A stretch of 64,000 nt of DNA from Halovivax asiaticus JCM 14624. GTDB lineage: Archaea; Halobacteriota; Halobacteria; Halobacteriales; Natrialbaceae. A program made the position numbers and the translations under genes. Position 1 is the first letter of the stretch. Every line of letters starts with the position of its first letter. The stretch lies in the NCBI RefSeq assembly GCF_000337515.1, contig NZ_AOIQ01000008.1:125837-189836 (forward strand). Reading direction: 5' to 3'. Below the pieces are notes generated by a model. It searched no databases, was not told where the DNA came from, and saw only the letters and a list, made by a program, of their open reading frames with translations. This document shows, piece after piece, positions 56,639 through 64,000 of this stretch.

Positions 56639-58710
56639 CGCCCACCACCACTCGTCGGGCGGACCTCGGTGAGCGGATTGCCGACGCGTGTCCGGCAGTA
56701 ATCGTGGACGCTATCGCGAAGTCGCATGGCGGTCAATCCTTTGTGAACCAGCCGATCGTCGAACAGCGACGAGCGATCCCCCGCCACTCGGTTCGACGGC
56801 ACGTCGTCACGGGCCGCGAGGTCGTCGAACGTTTGCTCACAGCGCTCACGAACCAGTTGCCAGCAGGTCTCGAGGGCGACCGGTTCCGTCGCACAGAGTC
56901 GACCGACGAGTTCTCCCAGATGGTTCTGGAACAACGAGTACCAGAGCTTCTCCCGAGCCGCCGAGACGTCGTCGGCGATCACCGCCGAATCGGGGTACGG
57001 TGCCAGGTCGGTCCCGCCAAATCGATCGGGGAACACGCGCACACCGCCGAAGTCACCCACCAACGTGCCGGTTGGTCGCCCGTCGTCGAACACCAGCGAC
57101 GTGTTCTGGAGGTGCGCTTCGAGCGCAACCCCCTCGGTGACGAGCAGTTCGAGCGGCCCGGGGACGACCGCGTCGAGGTACGCCGAGAGAAACGCTTCGA
57201 CGACCGTACGTCGGTCTGAACCCAAATCTGCGTCTGCGAACTCGTCGAGCGTCGCGGTGAGGACGGAGCGGCGACCGGCTGGCGGACGAGAAAGGAGACT
57301 TGCCGCCGTGACCACCCGTTCGTCGTCCCCGACGATCCGATGGGTCGAAGGATGCTGTCTGAGCAGTGCCGAGAGGTGGCGGGCATCGTCGTAGTCGGGG
57401 CCGTCAGGGCAGGGGCCATCGGCCGGGTGATAGCACGTCGCAGCCGGTTCCTGGAGGACACCGAACCGCTCGCTGTCCGCTGCGTTACAGACCGGTGTCA
57501 ACGCCTCGGTCAGTTGGGGGCCGTTGGTCACGGCGTTGGGAGAGAGCGTCCGGACGGCGTTAGTCGTCTGGACACCGATGGCGAGTTTGAGGTGGGGTGG
57601 TCGCCGTCCGTCGGCCGTCGGCGCCGATGGAACGACGGTCCGGAGCGATAAGAGCGGTGCCGCATCGACCGTATACGATGGAATCGTGACGACCGTTCCC
57701 GCGTCCTGGGCGGCCGTGTAGCGTTCCGGGAGGACGTGCCTGAACTGCCACGGGTGGACCGGAACGACGGCGTATTCCGCGACCGATCGGCCCGACGGGA
57801 TCGCCGTTTCTACCGCCATCCGAAGTCCGGGAAAACACGCGTAGAGGCGGTCGGTAAGCGACTCGTCGTCGACGCTCGTCTCCAGCGCCCGGTCTCGATG
57901 GATCGCAGCGAACCGGACGGGAATCGAATCGGCGAACTCGGGCGCAAACGACAGGACCTCGGTCGGAGACATCCCTCGTCGGAGCTTCGCACCCGGATGG
58001 AACGGATGACCGCCGATTACCAGTCGATCGAACGCCTCCGACGTGGCAACCGACGTCGGGTCGGGCCCCGTGGCCGGTGTCGGCGTCGCCGCCAGATCGG
58101 TCCAGCGAACGCGCCGCGCGAGTCGGGCCAGCGCCAAGTTCACGACGCTTTCACCGATCTCGGTCCGAAACCGCTCGAAGCCATCCACGACACCTTCGCG
58201 GTCTAACAACCTGACAACCGTCTCCGGCGTTTCGATCGGTTCGACCGTATCGAGGCGACACGCCACCGCCGGTGGGGCGAACGCAAACCGGTCGAAAGCC
58301 CGGTGGGATCGAACTGGCACGGCGACGACGGTTTCGGTCCGGGGAAATCGGAGGAGTAACGTTCTGTCGGTTCCCTCCGCGTCCGGAAGACGGGCGGAAA
58401 GCGCGTCCGAATCCAGCGACGTGAGCGGTTCCGCGGGTTCGGTGGGGACGACGGGATCCGTCGGTTCGGTGACGATCGGATCCGGGAGCGAATCCGGCCG
58501 GTCGCGAGCCAGTCCGCCCAGCAACCGGGCAAGAATTCCCCACCGTGCCGCCATCAATTCGCGTCGATAGGCCTCGTCGGGCGGCGAGGCGAGGTCGTGT
58601 CGCCGGGCGTACTGAAACGCTGCGGCGAGACCCGCCCGTTCGGAGTCGGTTAGTTCTCGATGGCGTACCGGCGAGCGATCGTCGGTCGGCGGTGACAGGA
58701 GTCGCGTCAT
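56635..58710 (-). CDS. IucA/IucC-family siderophore synthetase (first gene)
   Basis: 691-residue NIS synthetase, paralogous to its neighbour. It has IGGHPFHPGAKLRRGMSPTE, VPVHPWQFRHVLPERY, HLKLAIGVQTTNAVRTLSPN, ALEAHLQNTSLVFDDGRPTG and FGGVRVFPDRFG, so the catalytic framework looks intact. With two synthetases, each may join one amine to one citrate end, as IucA and IucC do for aerobactin; the product here cannot be named. The ATG at 58710 lies about 25 bp from a minus-strand TATA-like TTATTTTA, so a leaderless start; a longer frame adds 7 residues. Confidence 0.92.
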   Translation of the reverse strand: MTRLLSPPTDDRSPVRHRELTDSERAGLAAAFQYARRHDLASPPDEAYRRELMAARWGILARLLGGLARDRPDSLPDPIVTEPTDPVVPTEPAEPLTSLDSDALSARLPDAEGTDRTLLLRFPRTETVVAVPVRSHRAFDRFAFAPPAVACRLDTVEPIETPETVVRLLDREGVVDGFERFRTEIGESVVNLALARLARRVRWTDLAATPTPATGPDPTSVATSEAFDRLVIGGHPFHPGAKLRRGMSPTEVLSFAPEFADSIPVRFAAIHRDRALETSVDDESLTDRLYACFPGLRMAVETAIPSGRSVAEYAVVPVHPWQFRHVLPERYTAAQDAGTVVTIPSYTVDAAPLLSLRTVVPSAPTADGRRPPHLKLAIGVQTTNAVRTLSPNAVTNGPQLTEALTPVCNAADSERFGVLQEPAATCYHPADGPCPDGPDYDDARHLSALLRQHPSTHRIVGDDERVVTAASLLSRPPAGRRSVLTATLDEFADADLGSDRRTVVEAFLSAYLDAVVPGPLELLVTEGVALEAHLQNTSLVFDDGRPTGTLVGDFGGVRVFPDRFGGTDLAPYPDSAVIADDVSAAREKLWYSLFQNHLGELVGRLCATEPVALETCWQLVRERCEQTFDDLAARDDVPSNRVAGDRSSLFDDRLVHKGLTAMRLRDSVHDYCRTRVGNPLTEVRPTSGGGR

Positions 58711-58720
58711 CGACCACTGG

Positions 58721-58736
58721 TTTAGGCCCACCTAAA
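58721..58736. promoter_or_regulatory. iron-type operator for the iuc operon
   Basis: TTTAGGCCCACCTAAA, a near-palindrome (TTTAGG...CCTAAA arms). It overlaps the TATA-like TTATTTTA of the leftward iuc operon and lies just upstream of its start codon. The same arms occur at 58752 and 60022. The arms match the ends of bacterial IdeR/DtxR boxes (TTAGG...CCTAA), so the regulator is probably an Idr/SirR-type repressor. Confidence 0.8.
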
Positions 58737-58751
58737 ATAACTCTTTCTGGT

Positions 58752-58767
58752 TTTAGGCCAACCTAAA
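58752..58767. promoter_or_regulatory. iron-type operator for the MFS gene
   Basis: TTTAGGCCAACCTAAA. It lies directly before the TATA-like TTTTTAAG (58767-58774) of the rightward MFS gene, overlapping its BRE region. It is the twin of the site at 58721, separated by 15 bp, so the two divergent promoters may be co-repressed. Confidence 0.8.
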
Positions 58768-58774
58768 TTTTTAA
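58767..58774 (+). promoter_or_regulatory. TATA box of the MFS transporter gene
   Basis: TTTTTAAG, about 28 bp before the ATG at 58799. It favours that ATG over the upstream GTG at 58775. Confidence 0.6.
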
Positions 58775-58798
58775 GTGGTGGTGGTCGACAGAGAACGC

Positions 58799-59992
58799 AT
58801 GGGACGACTTTCCGGGCGGGCCCCGGAGCGGGGCTTTGCGGCACTGGCGGGGACGTCAGTGATACGCGCCTACGGGTACGCGTTGATGGCGACGTACCTC
58901 TCCTTCTACGCGGCGGCGTTCGACGCGACCGGACTCTGGATCGGCGCGTTCACCACGGCGTTTGCACTCGCTCAGACGGCGACGACGGTTGCACTCGGCG
59001 CCTGGGGAAGCGGCGACAGGGTCCGACGGCTACTCGTCTGGGGCGCGTTGGGGAGCGCCGCGACGTACGTGGGGTTCCTATTCGTCGTCGACGAGGTGAC
59101 GCTCGTCGTCGCCAGAATCGCCCAGGGAATCACGATTAGCGTCCTGTTCGTGCTCGGGACGGCGGCCGTCTCGACCAGAGCGTCGACGGACGAACGCGGC
59201 CGCCACGTCGGTATCTTCAACCAGGTTGGTGCACTCGCCGGCGGACTCGGGACCGCAAGTGCCGGCGTGATCTACGAATTCGCCGGGTTCGCGCCCGGAT
59301 ATCTCCTGCTCGCCGCCGCGAGCCTCGGGAGCGCGTGGTTACTCCGCGGTACCGACCTCGGTGTCGACGGGCTCGATGCCGGTGACGGGGTGAACGGATA
59401 CCGACAGCTCGTCGAGCAGCCCGCAATGCGCGGCCTTGCAGCCTACCGGGTCGGGACCGGGTTCGCAAAAACCGCCGTCAGGGTCTACCTCCCGATCTAC
59501 GCCTATCTGGCCGTCTCGTTGTCCGGCCCCCAGGTCGGCGTCGTGTTGACGGCCCCGCGTCTCGTCCGGGCGCTCTGCCAGGGCTATACCGGGACGCTCG
59601 CCGACACCATCGGGCGCCGACCGCTGCTCGGGGTCGCCGCGCTCCTGTACGTCGGCGCAGCGGCGATCGTTCCGTTTACGGCGTCGTTCTACCCGCTGAT
59701 CGCCTGTGCGCTCGTATTCGGTGTCGCCGACGCGTGTCGCGTCCCGGCAAGCGTCGCCCTCTTCACGGAGATCGGAACCGCGTCCCGAGCCCTCACCTCG
59801 CTGTCGCTTCGGAGTTTGCTCTGGAAGCCTGGCGCCGTCCTCGCGCCGTTACTCGCCGGCGTCATCCACGATTACGCCACAATCGGGCTCGTCTTCTACG
59901 CGACTGCGGCAGTCATGCTCGTGAGCGTGACTGTCGCCGCCTGGCTCGACACGTCCCAGTCGGTGTTTGGCTCAACCTCTCTCCCACAGTGA
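58799..59992 (+). CDS. major facilitator superfamily transporter
   Basis: 397 residues with about 12 hydrophobic helices (AYGYALMATYLSFYAAAFDA; VARIAQGITISVLFVLGTAA; GVLYEFAGFAPG-like loop; ADTIGRRPLLGVAALLYVGA, the MFS loop motif; and AAVMLVSVTVAAWL at the end). Placed between the siderophore synthetases and the siderophore-binding protein, and carrying its own copy of the operator, it is most likely the siderophore exporter. Substrate is inferred from context. Start fixed by the TATA box. Confidence 0.88.
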   Translation: MGRLSGRAPERGFAALAGTSVIRAYGYALMATYLSFYAAAFDATGLWIGAFTTAFALAQTATTVALGAWGSGDRVRRLLVWGALGSAATYVGFLFVVDEVTLVVARIAQGITISVLFVLGTAAVSTRASTDERGRHVGIFNQVGALAGGLGTASAGVIYEFAGFAPGYLLLAAASLGSAWLLRGTDLGVDGLDAGDGVNGYRQLVEQPAMRGLAAYRVGTGFAKTAVRVYLPIYAYLAVSLSGPQVGVVLTAPRLVRALCQGYTGTLADTIGRRPLLGVAALLYVGAAAIVPFTASFYPLIACALVFGVADACRVPASVALFTEIGTASRALTSLSLRSLLWKPGAVLAPLLAGVIHDYATIGLVFYATAAVMLVSVTVAAWLDTSQSVFGSTSLPQ

Positions 59993-60010
59993 TCGGCGGC
60001 CGTTCAACAG

Positions 60011-60020
60011 ATTATTATAT
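60011..60020 (+). promoter_or_regulatory. TATA box of the binding-protein gene
   Basis: ATTATTATAT, centred about 26 bp before the ATG at 60042, indicating a leaderless transcript. Confidence 0.65.
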
Positions 60021-60038
60021 GTTTAGGCTAGCCTAAAC
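60021..60038. promoter_or_regulatory. iron-type operator for the siderophore-binding protein
   Basis: GTTTAGGCTAGCCTAAAC, a perfect 18-bp palindrome between the TATA box and the start codon. It is the most symmetric of the three copies in the locus, placed where a bound repressor would cover the transcription start. Confidence 0.85.
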
Positions 60039-60041
60039 ATT

Positions 60042-61136
60042 ATGCGTCGAAGATTGTTCATTGCAGGTGCGACGGGCGTCACAACCGGGATCGTCAGCGG
60101 CTGCCTCACCAAAGCCGGCGACGAGCCGGACGAAACGACCGGCTCCTACTCCGTCTCGATGGAACCGATGGGGACGGTATCGTTCGACGAGCCGCCCGAA
60201 GACTGGGTCGCGCTGTTGCCGAGCTACGCCGACATGGGAATGGCACTCGACGTGGGCCAAACGCTCGGAATCCAGTTGCCGTACCGCTACGCGTCGCACG
60301 TTTACGAGGAGTTACCGGGGGTAGCGTACGATCCGGACGACGTGCGAACCCTCTATCAAAACGGCGTCGACAAGGAGCTCTTCTACGCGATGCAGGCCGA
60401 CGTTCACTTCATGGAGCCCAAGCAGATGATTCAGTGGTACGGCTGGTCCAAAGCGGACGTCGCCGACATCGAGAACAACGTCGGTCCGTTCTTTGGAAAC
60501 TTCATTCGACGGCGTAGCGACGACTGGCACGAGTACCGCTACTACTCCCTGTACGAAGCGTTCGAGAAGATAGCCAAAGTGTTCCAGCGCGAGGATCGCT
60601 TTCGGCAGTTCAAATCGTTCCACGACGACTTCCTCGCCGACCTTCAGGACCGACTGCCGAACGAGACACCCGAAGCTGCGCTCGTCTATCCGGCCGACGA
60701 ACCACCCGAGCGGTTCTACCCATACGGACTAAACGACGGCGGCGTCGGCAAGAAGCAGTGGCGGGACCTGGGACTTCGGGATGCCTTCGAAGGAACCGAC
60801 ATCGGCCACTACGCGGGAGATACGACCCTCGAAGTCGACTTCGAAGCGCTCCTCGAAACCGATCCGGACGTGCTCCTCGTCCGCGGCCAGGAAACGAAAG
60901 ACCGCGCAGCCTTCGAAGAAACCATCGTCGAACATCTCGAAGACCACGCGGTTGCCAGCAAACTCACGGCCGTTCGAAACGGGGACGTCTACCAGGGCGG
61001 CTACCTCGACCAGGGGCCGATCATCAATCTCTTCCAGACCGAACAGGCAGCCAAACGGATCTTCGCCGACGAGTTCACCGAGGATCGACTTTTCGACCGA
61101 CAGCAACTCGCGGATATCATCCTCGGCACCGCCTGA
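60042..61136 (+). CDS. ABC-type siderophore/iron-binding lipoprotein
   Basis: 364-residue extracellular solute-binding protein. The N-terminus MRRRLFIAGATGVTTGIVSG is a signal ending in a lipobox Cys (SGC), so it is membrane-anchored. The fold is of the FepB/BtuF class: an N-lobe with VALLPSYADMGMALDVGQTL, a long connecting helix, and a C-lobe with ALLETDPDVLLVRGQETKD and KLTAVRNGDVYQGGYLDQGP. Ligand is probably a ferric siderophore. No permease or ATPase gene follows; it must use a transporter encoded elsewhere. Convergent with fen. Confidence 0.85.
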   Translation: MRRRLFIAGATGVTTGIVSGCLTKAGDEPDETTGSYSVSMEPMGTVSFDEPPEDWVALLPSYADMGMALDVGQTLGIQLPYRYASHVYEELPGVAYDPDDVRTLYQNGVDKELFYAMQADVHFMEPKQMIQWYGWSKADVADIENNVGPFFGNFIRRRSDDWHEYRYYSLYEAFEKIAKVFQREDRFRQFKSFHDDFLADLQDRLPNETPEAALVYPADEPPERFYPYGLNDGGVGKKQWRDLGLRDAFEGTDIGHYAGDTTLEVDFEALLETDPDVLLVRGQETKDRAAFEETIVEHLEDHAVASKLTAVRNGDVYQGGYLDQGPIINLFQTEQAAKRIFADEFTEDRLFDRQQLADIILGTA

Positions 61137-61237
61137 GGCGACGGCGCACGGAGCGGGCATCCGATAGTCTGAACCCACCGTGTCACCATCCCGCCTTTGC
61201 CCTCGATGTATTTGCGTCTCTCGGCGTCAGGTCACTG

Positions 61238-62218
61238 CTACGTCCAGCGATCGAGCCCGGACTGGACGAGCGATTCCTCGATCCGTTCGAACCCGCGGGC
61301 GACTTCGTCGGCGTCGACCGCCCACTCCTCACAGACGTAGTCGCGAGCCGCCGCGACGTCCGGGTCGAGATCGGTGGTGAACTCGTAGTCGTCGGTGACG
61401 TTCGGATCGCGAAACAGCTGGCGAACCCGATCACCGTACTCGACGTGATCGCCACGGGCCTCCAGTGCGCTCCAGAGGTCGCCGTGTTCGTGAACGAGCG
61501 AGAGCGCCGTCTTCGGACCGACCCCGTCGACGCCATGGTTGAAGTCCGTCCCGATCATGATCGCGACGTCGATCAGCTGTTCGAGTGTGAGGTCGTGATC
61601 GTCGAGGGTCGCCTGGAGATCCATCAGTTCCGGATCACCTTTGCTGGTGAGCTGGCGCAGCGTTCGAGGCGAGCCAAAGAGCAACGCGTCGTAGTCTTCC
61701 GAGCCGACGTAGTCGGCGTCGCCGTTCCGGACGATGTTCGCCGCCTGGGCCTCGCCTTCGGCCGGCGCCTCGACCACCGGGACGTCGAGGAATCTGAGGA
61801 GTTCCCGGCTCGTCTCCTGGATCGTCGGGGTGAGCCGCTGCGTATAGGACTCGAGCTGTGCGATGGCGACCTGGTCGCCCTCCTCACGGGCAACTTCGAG
61901 TTGTTCCTCGTAGGATTCGCGTTGCTCGCGGCGAGATTCGATCTCGTCCGTTTTCAGGTCCGACGGGCCGCCGTCGAAGACCATCACCGGGACGATGTCG
62001 TGCTCGAAGAATTTCGGCAGACCCTGAACCATACCGACGAGGTTCGCGACCTCCGTCCCGTCCGGAGTGGTATAGGTCGACGAATTGGTCCACTTTACCG
62101 TCGTCGTCAGGTACCGGTAGAGCCAGTTGTGCGCATCGACCGCGACGACCGACCCCTCGAGCTCGTCGAAGGGGATCGATTCGATCGACGCGATGTCCCG
62201 AAGTGCTGCGTTTCCCAT
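61238..62218 (-). CDS. fen: flap endonuclease 1
   Basis: 326-residue FEN1/XPG nuclease for removing 5' flaps in Okazaki-fragment processing and repair. Acidic active-site motifs are visible: [56 protein letters not shown] and [20 protein letters not shown] (helix-two-turn-helix). The C-terminus QSGLDRWT is a PCNA-interaction-like box with the final aromatic replaced. ATG at 62218 (MGNAALRD) preferred to the GTG two codons upstream because mature FEN1 needs Met-Gly at its N-terminus. Confidence 0.95.
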   Translation of the reverse strand: MGNAALRDIASIESIPFDELEGSVVAVDAHNWLYRYLTTTVKWTNSSTYTTPDGTEVANLVGMVQGLPKFFEHDIVPVMVFDGGPSDLKTDEIESRREQRESYEEQLEVAREEGDQVAIAQLESYTQRLTPTIQETSRELLRFLDVPVVEAPAEGEAQAANIVRNGDADYVGSEDYDALLFGSPRTLRQLTSKGDPELMDLQATLDDHDLTLEQLIDVAIMIGTDFNHGVDGVGPKTALSLVHEHGDLWSALEARGDHVEYGDRVRQLFRDPNVTDDYEFTTDLDPDVAAARDYVCEEWAVDADEVARGFERIEESLVQSGLDRWT

Positions 62219-62271
62219 CGACACGTCCTTCGAACGGCTGGGATTTGAGCGTTGGCCTCTCCGATGGCCAC

Positions 62272-62871
62272 TTAGTTTCGTGACCCATCCGTTCGGTCGC
62301 CTTGGTCGGCCCGATCGGCCACTCCCGTTCGGTCCGTCCGTCCGGCGCGATCGCCTGACTCAACCGGTTCACCCCGTTCGAGACGCTCCGAGACGAAGGA
62401 TCGTTCCGCGTCCGTGATGTCTCGGTCTCGAAACCGCTTCAGCCCGTTTCGATAGCGCTCGTCGACGGTGTCCTCCGGCGGGAACGCGAGGACGAGTTCG
62501 GCGATACCGGTCGTCTCGCCGGTGAACCCGAAGCCGGCGCGGTACAACGCTTCGTACGCGTACGGATTGTTGACCGCGATCCGCAACTCCTCGTAGCCCC
62601 GTTCCAGCGCACGGTCCCTGACGTATTCACAGAGGCGCGGGCCGATCCCCTCGCCCTTCCGATCCTGGCGGACGGTCACGTAGCGGAGCCAGCAGACGGT
62701 CTCGTCGGTCCGATCGGCGTTGAACGCGACCGCTCCGACGAGTTCGCCGTCCTCGCGGGCGACGGCCTTCCCGGTCGAGGACATGACGAACTTGCCCGCG
62801 TAGGCGAAGCGCTCGTAGTCGAGTCTGAGCGTCGGTCCGTCGGCCGGCCACCCGAGTAGTTCGACCTCCAC
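62272..62871 (-). CDS. GNAT-family N-acetyltransferase
   Basis: 199 residues. The acetyl-CoA-binding loop is [20 protein letters not shown]; the preceding strand ([10 protein letters not shown]) and the [20 protein letters not shown] region match GNAT motif B. After about residue 165 the C-terminus is a repetitive Asp/Arg/Thr tail ([20 protein letters not shown]). Acetyl acceptor unknown. Confidence 0.88.
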   Translation of the reverse strand: MEVELLGWPADGPTLRLDYERFAYAGKFVMSSTGKAVAREDGELVGAVAFNADRTDETVCWLRYVTVRQDRKGEGIGPRLCEYVRDRALERGYEELRIAVNNPYAYEALYRAGFGFTGETTGIAELVLAFPPEDTVDERYRNGLKRFRDRDITDAERSFVSERLERGEPVESGDRAGRTDRTGVADRADQGDRTDGSRN

Positions 62872-63019
62872 GGCACGACAGTCGGTCGCCCGACGGAAAA
62901 CGTTCGCTCATTGGGCGGTCGTGAATCGCGTGCTCGGCCGATCGACTCTCCCTCGCGTTTATTCGTTTTGGGAATCACCGTCGCGGCCTTCTTCCCGGAG
63001 TGAATTTCTCCAATAGAAA

Positions 63020-63027
63020 GGTATAAC
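63020..63027 (+). promoter_or_regulatory. TATA box of the zinc-finger gene
   Basis: GGTATAAC, about 28 bp before the ATG at 63052, which is chosen over the in-frame ATG at 63028. Confidence 0.5.
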
Positions 63028-63051
63028 ATGGTGAGATTCCAATTATCCGCC

Positions 63052-63252
63052 ATGGCAACCACCGACGACGCCTTTGACGGACTCACGGAACATTGTCAGG
63101 AATGCGACCTGGATACGCTGCACGAGGTCTCGGTACAGCTTCGAACCGAAAGCTCGAAGGCCGAGAACGCGGCGTTCTCTCGCGAACCCTACCGCGTCAC
63201 CGAGTGTCAGCGCTGTGGCCACCGCGACAGCCAGCGCATGAACAACGCCTGA
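63052..63252 (+). CDS. small zinc-finger-like protein
   Basis: 66 residues with two Cys-x2-Cys knuckles, EHCQECDLDTLHEV and ECQRCGHRDSQR, spaced as a single zinc ribbon. Many short haloarchaeal proteins of this kind exist, with roles from nucleic-acid binding to regulation. Function unknown. Clear TATA box and leaderless ATG. Confidence 0.78.
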   Translation: MATTDDAFDGLTEHCQECDLDTLHEVSVQLRTESSKAENAAFSREPYRVTECQRCGHRDSQRMNNA

Positions 63253-63352
63253 TCGGGTCGCGAGCGACCGATCGACTCGACCGCCGAAAACGCCCTGGCG
63301 TCGTCGGCGTCGCGATCACGGTTTCTTCGGTTTTCTGCCCCACGGTGAGTGC

Positions 63353-64000
63353 TCAGTCACAGGTATGCGAGGCGAGCCGGTGGGGGACCGGCTCCCCCAC
63401 GGGCCCCGTCTCGTCGACCGACTGGTCGACACGATAGAGCGTGACGGACCCGACGGTCGCCGGCGCCTGATCACAGGCGTACCGCGCTGCCGATTCGGCG
63501 ACTGCGGGACCCGATCCCTTCCCTTTGGAGCCGTATCGCTTCCAGAGTGTCGAGGGATAGCGGTCCATAGCGTCCGGTGGTCGATCGAACGCCGCGGGGC
63601 CGCCGTCGACGAGATCGATCGACTCCCCGCCATCGCTGTCGGCCTCGGCGACGTACCAGCTGTACGACGAGGGTGGATCGGGAGCGAAGAATTTCCAGCT
63701 ACCACGATCGAGGGAGTCGTCCGCGGCCGCCGGCGCATCCACGACGTCGGCCGTGACGAGTTGCCACCCGACCGTGGCCGCCAGTGCCGCAACGAGGATG
63801 ACCGCGGCCGCCGGTCGGATCCAGTGACCGGTGAACGACGGGAGCGACCCTCGCCGTCGCGTCGCAGCCGAATCCGCCGTCGACGACCACGTGACCTCGT
63901 CGAGGCGCGCGGCGAGCGCGCTCTCGGCGACGGCGCGATCGACGCGGTTCCAGATCCCGGGCGGCAGGAACGGGAGCACCGCGACGCACATGATGAACGG
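63353..64000 (-). CDS. membrane protein, 3' part only (possibly HTTM-type)
   Basis: The frame is open to the window edge; before the first in-window Met the codons read Pro-Phe-Ile, so the true start lies beyond 64000. Visible: a hydrophobic run VAVLPFLPPGIWNRVDRAV, a basic segment, one clear membrane helix (AAAVILVAALAATVGWQLVT), then an extracytoplasmic-looking C-terminal domain of about 130 residues with Cys near the end (ARYACDQA; SHTCD). The N-terminal remnant resembles the end of the HTTM (vitamin K carboxylase-like) membrane core of haloarchaea; this is a tentative call. Confidence 0.5.
   Translation of the reverse strand, partial: PFIMCVAVLPFLPPGIWNRVDRAVAESALAARLDEVTWSSTADSAATRRRGSLPSFTGHWIRPAAAVILVAALAATVGWQLVTADVVDAPAAADDSLDRGSWKFFAPDPPSSYSWYVAEADSDGGESIDLVDGGPAAFDRPPDAMDRYPSTLWKRYGSKGKGSGPAVAESAARYACDQAPATVGSVTLYRVDQSVDETGPVGEPVPHRLASHTCD

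Noticed and set aside
60758-62248. 496-codon plus-strand frame across the binding-protein 3' end and fen
   Set aside because: It overlaps two clear genes in other frames; its first part is arginine-rich and its second is the antisense of FEN1.

Overview
The window is chromosomal DNA from an extremely halophilic archaeon (class Halobacteria). The evidence is high GC, strongly acidic proteins with Asp/Glu-rich linkers and tails, many apparently leaderless genes with a TATA-like box 25-30 bp before the start codon, halocyanin, HalOD1 and DUF63 families, a Fpo/Nuo-type complex I without NuoEFG, archaeal S15 and S3ae, a KEOPS subunit, and archaeal lipid genes (archaetidylserine synthase, prenyl diphosphate synthase, phosphomevalonate decarboxylase). 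The genus cannot be fixed from the sequence alone. Gene density is high, and most of the window is ordinary core genome. I saw no rRNA, tRNA, CRISPR array, transposase or integrase.

Layout. 1-2.8 kb: translation and tRNA-modification operon (S15, inactive-looking RecJ/DHH homologue, Pcc1, S3ae), closed by a (CA)15 tract. 3-13 kb: halocyanin, archaetidylserine synthase, HEAT-repeat protein, secreted PLD-like protein, K+ channel, HalOD1 protein, PfkB sugar kinase, DUF63 protein and DeoC. 13-20 kb: S1/OB/DHH nuclease, PAS histidine kinase, JAMM protease overlapping an FAD-synthase-type nucleotidyltransferase, aminotransferase and lumazine synthase. 19.9-22.6 kb: a large Tat-exported surface protein with a DUF3494 (ice-binding-like) domain, five 99-residue repeats and a lysine-rich tail. 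23-25 kb: purK and purE. 25.1-35.6 kb: an 11-gene complex I operon. 35.7-46.1 kb: DHH/RCK protein, CBS-ParB protein, ABC exporter, methylmalonyl-CoA mutase large subunit, a tiny Cys-rich Tat peptide, MOSC protein, methyltransferase and acetyl-CoA synthetase. 46-53 kb: TFS-like zinc ribbon, prenyl synthase, NAD-kinase-like protein, a small acidic ORF broken by an in-frame TAG, endonuclease III, coiled-coil protein, phosphomevalonate decarboxylase and a ParB-like protein. 53.4-61.1 kb: NDH-2, then an iron locus (two IucA/IucC siderophore synthetases, MFS transporter, siderophore-binding lipoprotein). 61.2-64 kb: FEN1, GNAT, zinc-finger protein and the 3' part of a membrane protein running off the end.

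How the parts work together. The clearest regulatory unit is the iron locus. Three copies of a TTTAGGC-N2/3-CCTAAA palindrome sit exactly at the TATA/start regions of the three transcription units (iuc pair leftward, MFS rightward, binding protein rightward), which points to one DtxR/IdeR-type repressor. Complex I, NDH-2, halocyanin, Acs and methylmalonyl-CoA mutase describe an aerobic heterotroph that uses organic acids.

Items most worth a second look: the twin-hairpin in-frame insertion in the aminotransferase, the amber-split small acidic gene, the DUF3494 surface protein with its basic tail, the Cys-rich exported peptide, the iron operators with an incomplete siderophore locus, the strong hairpin just after the mevalonate gene, and two paralogues (NAD kinase, TFS) that lack their catalytic motifs.
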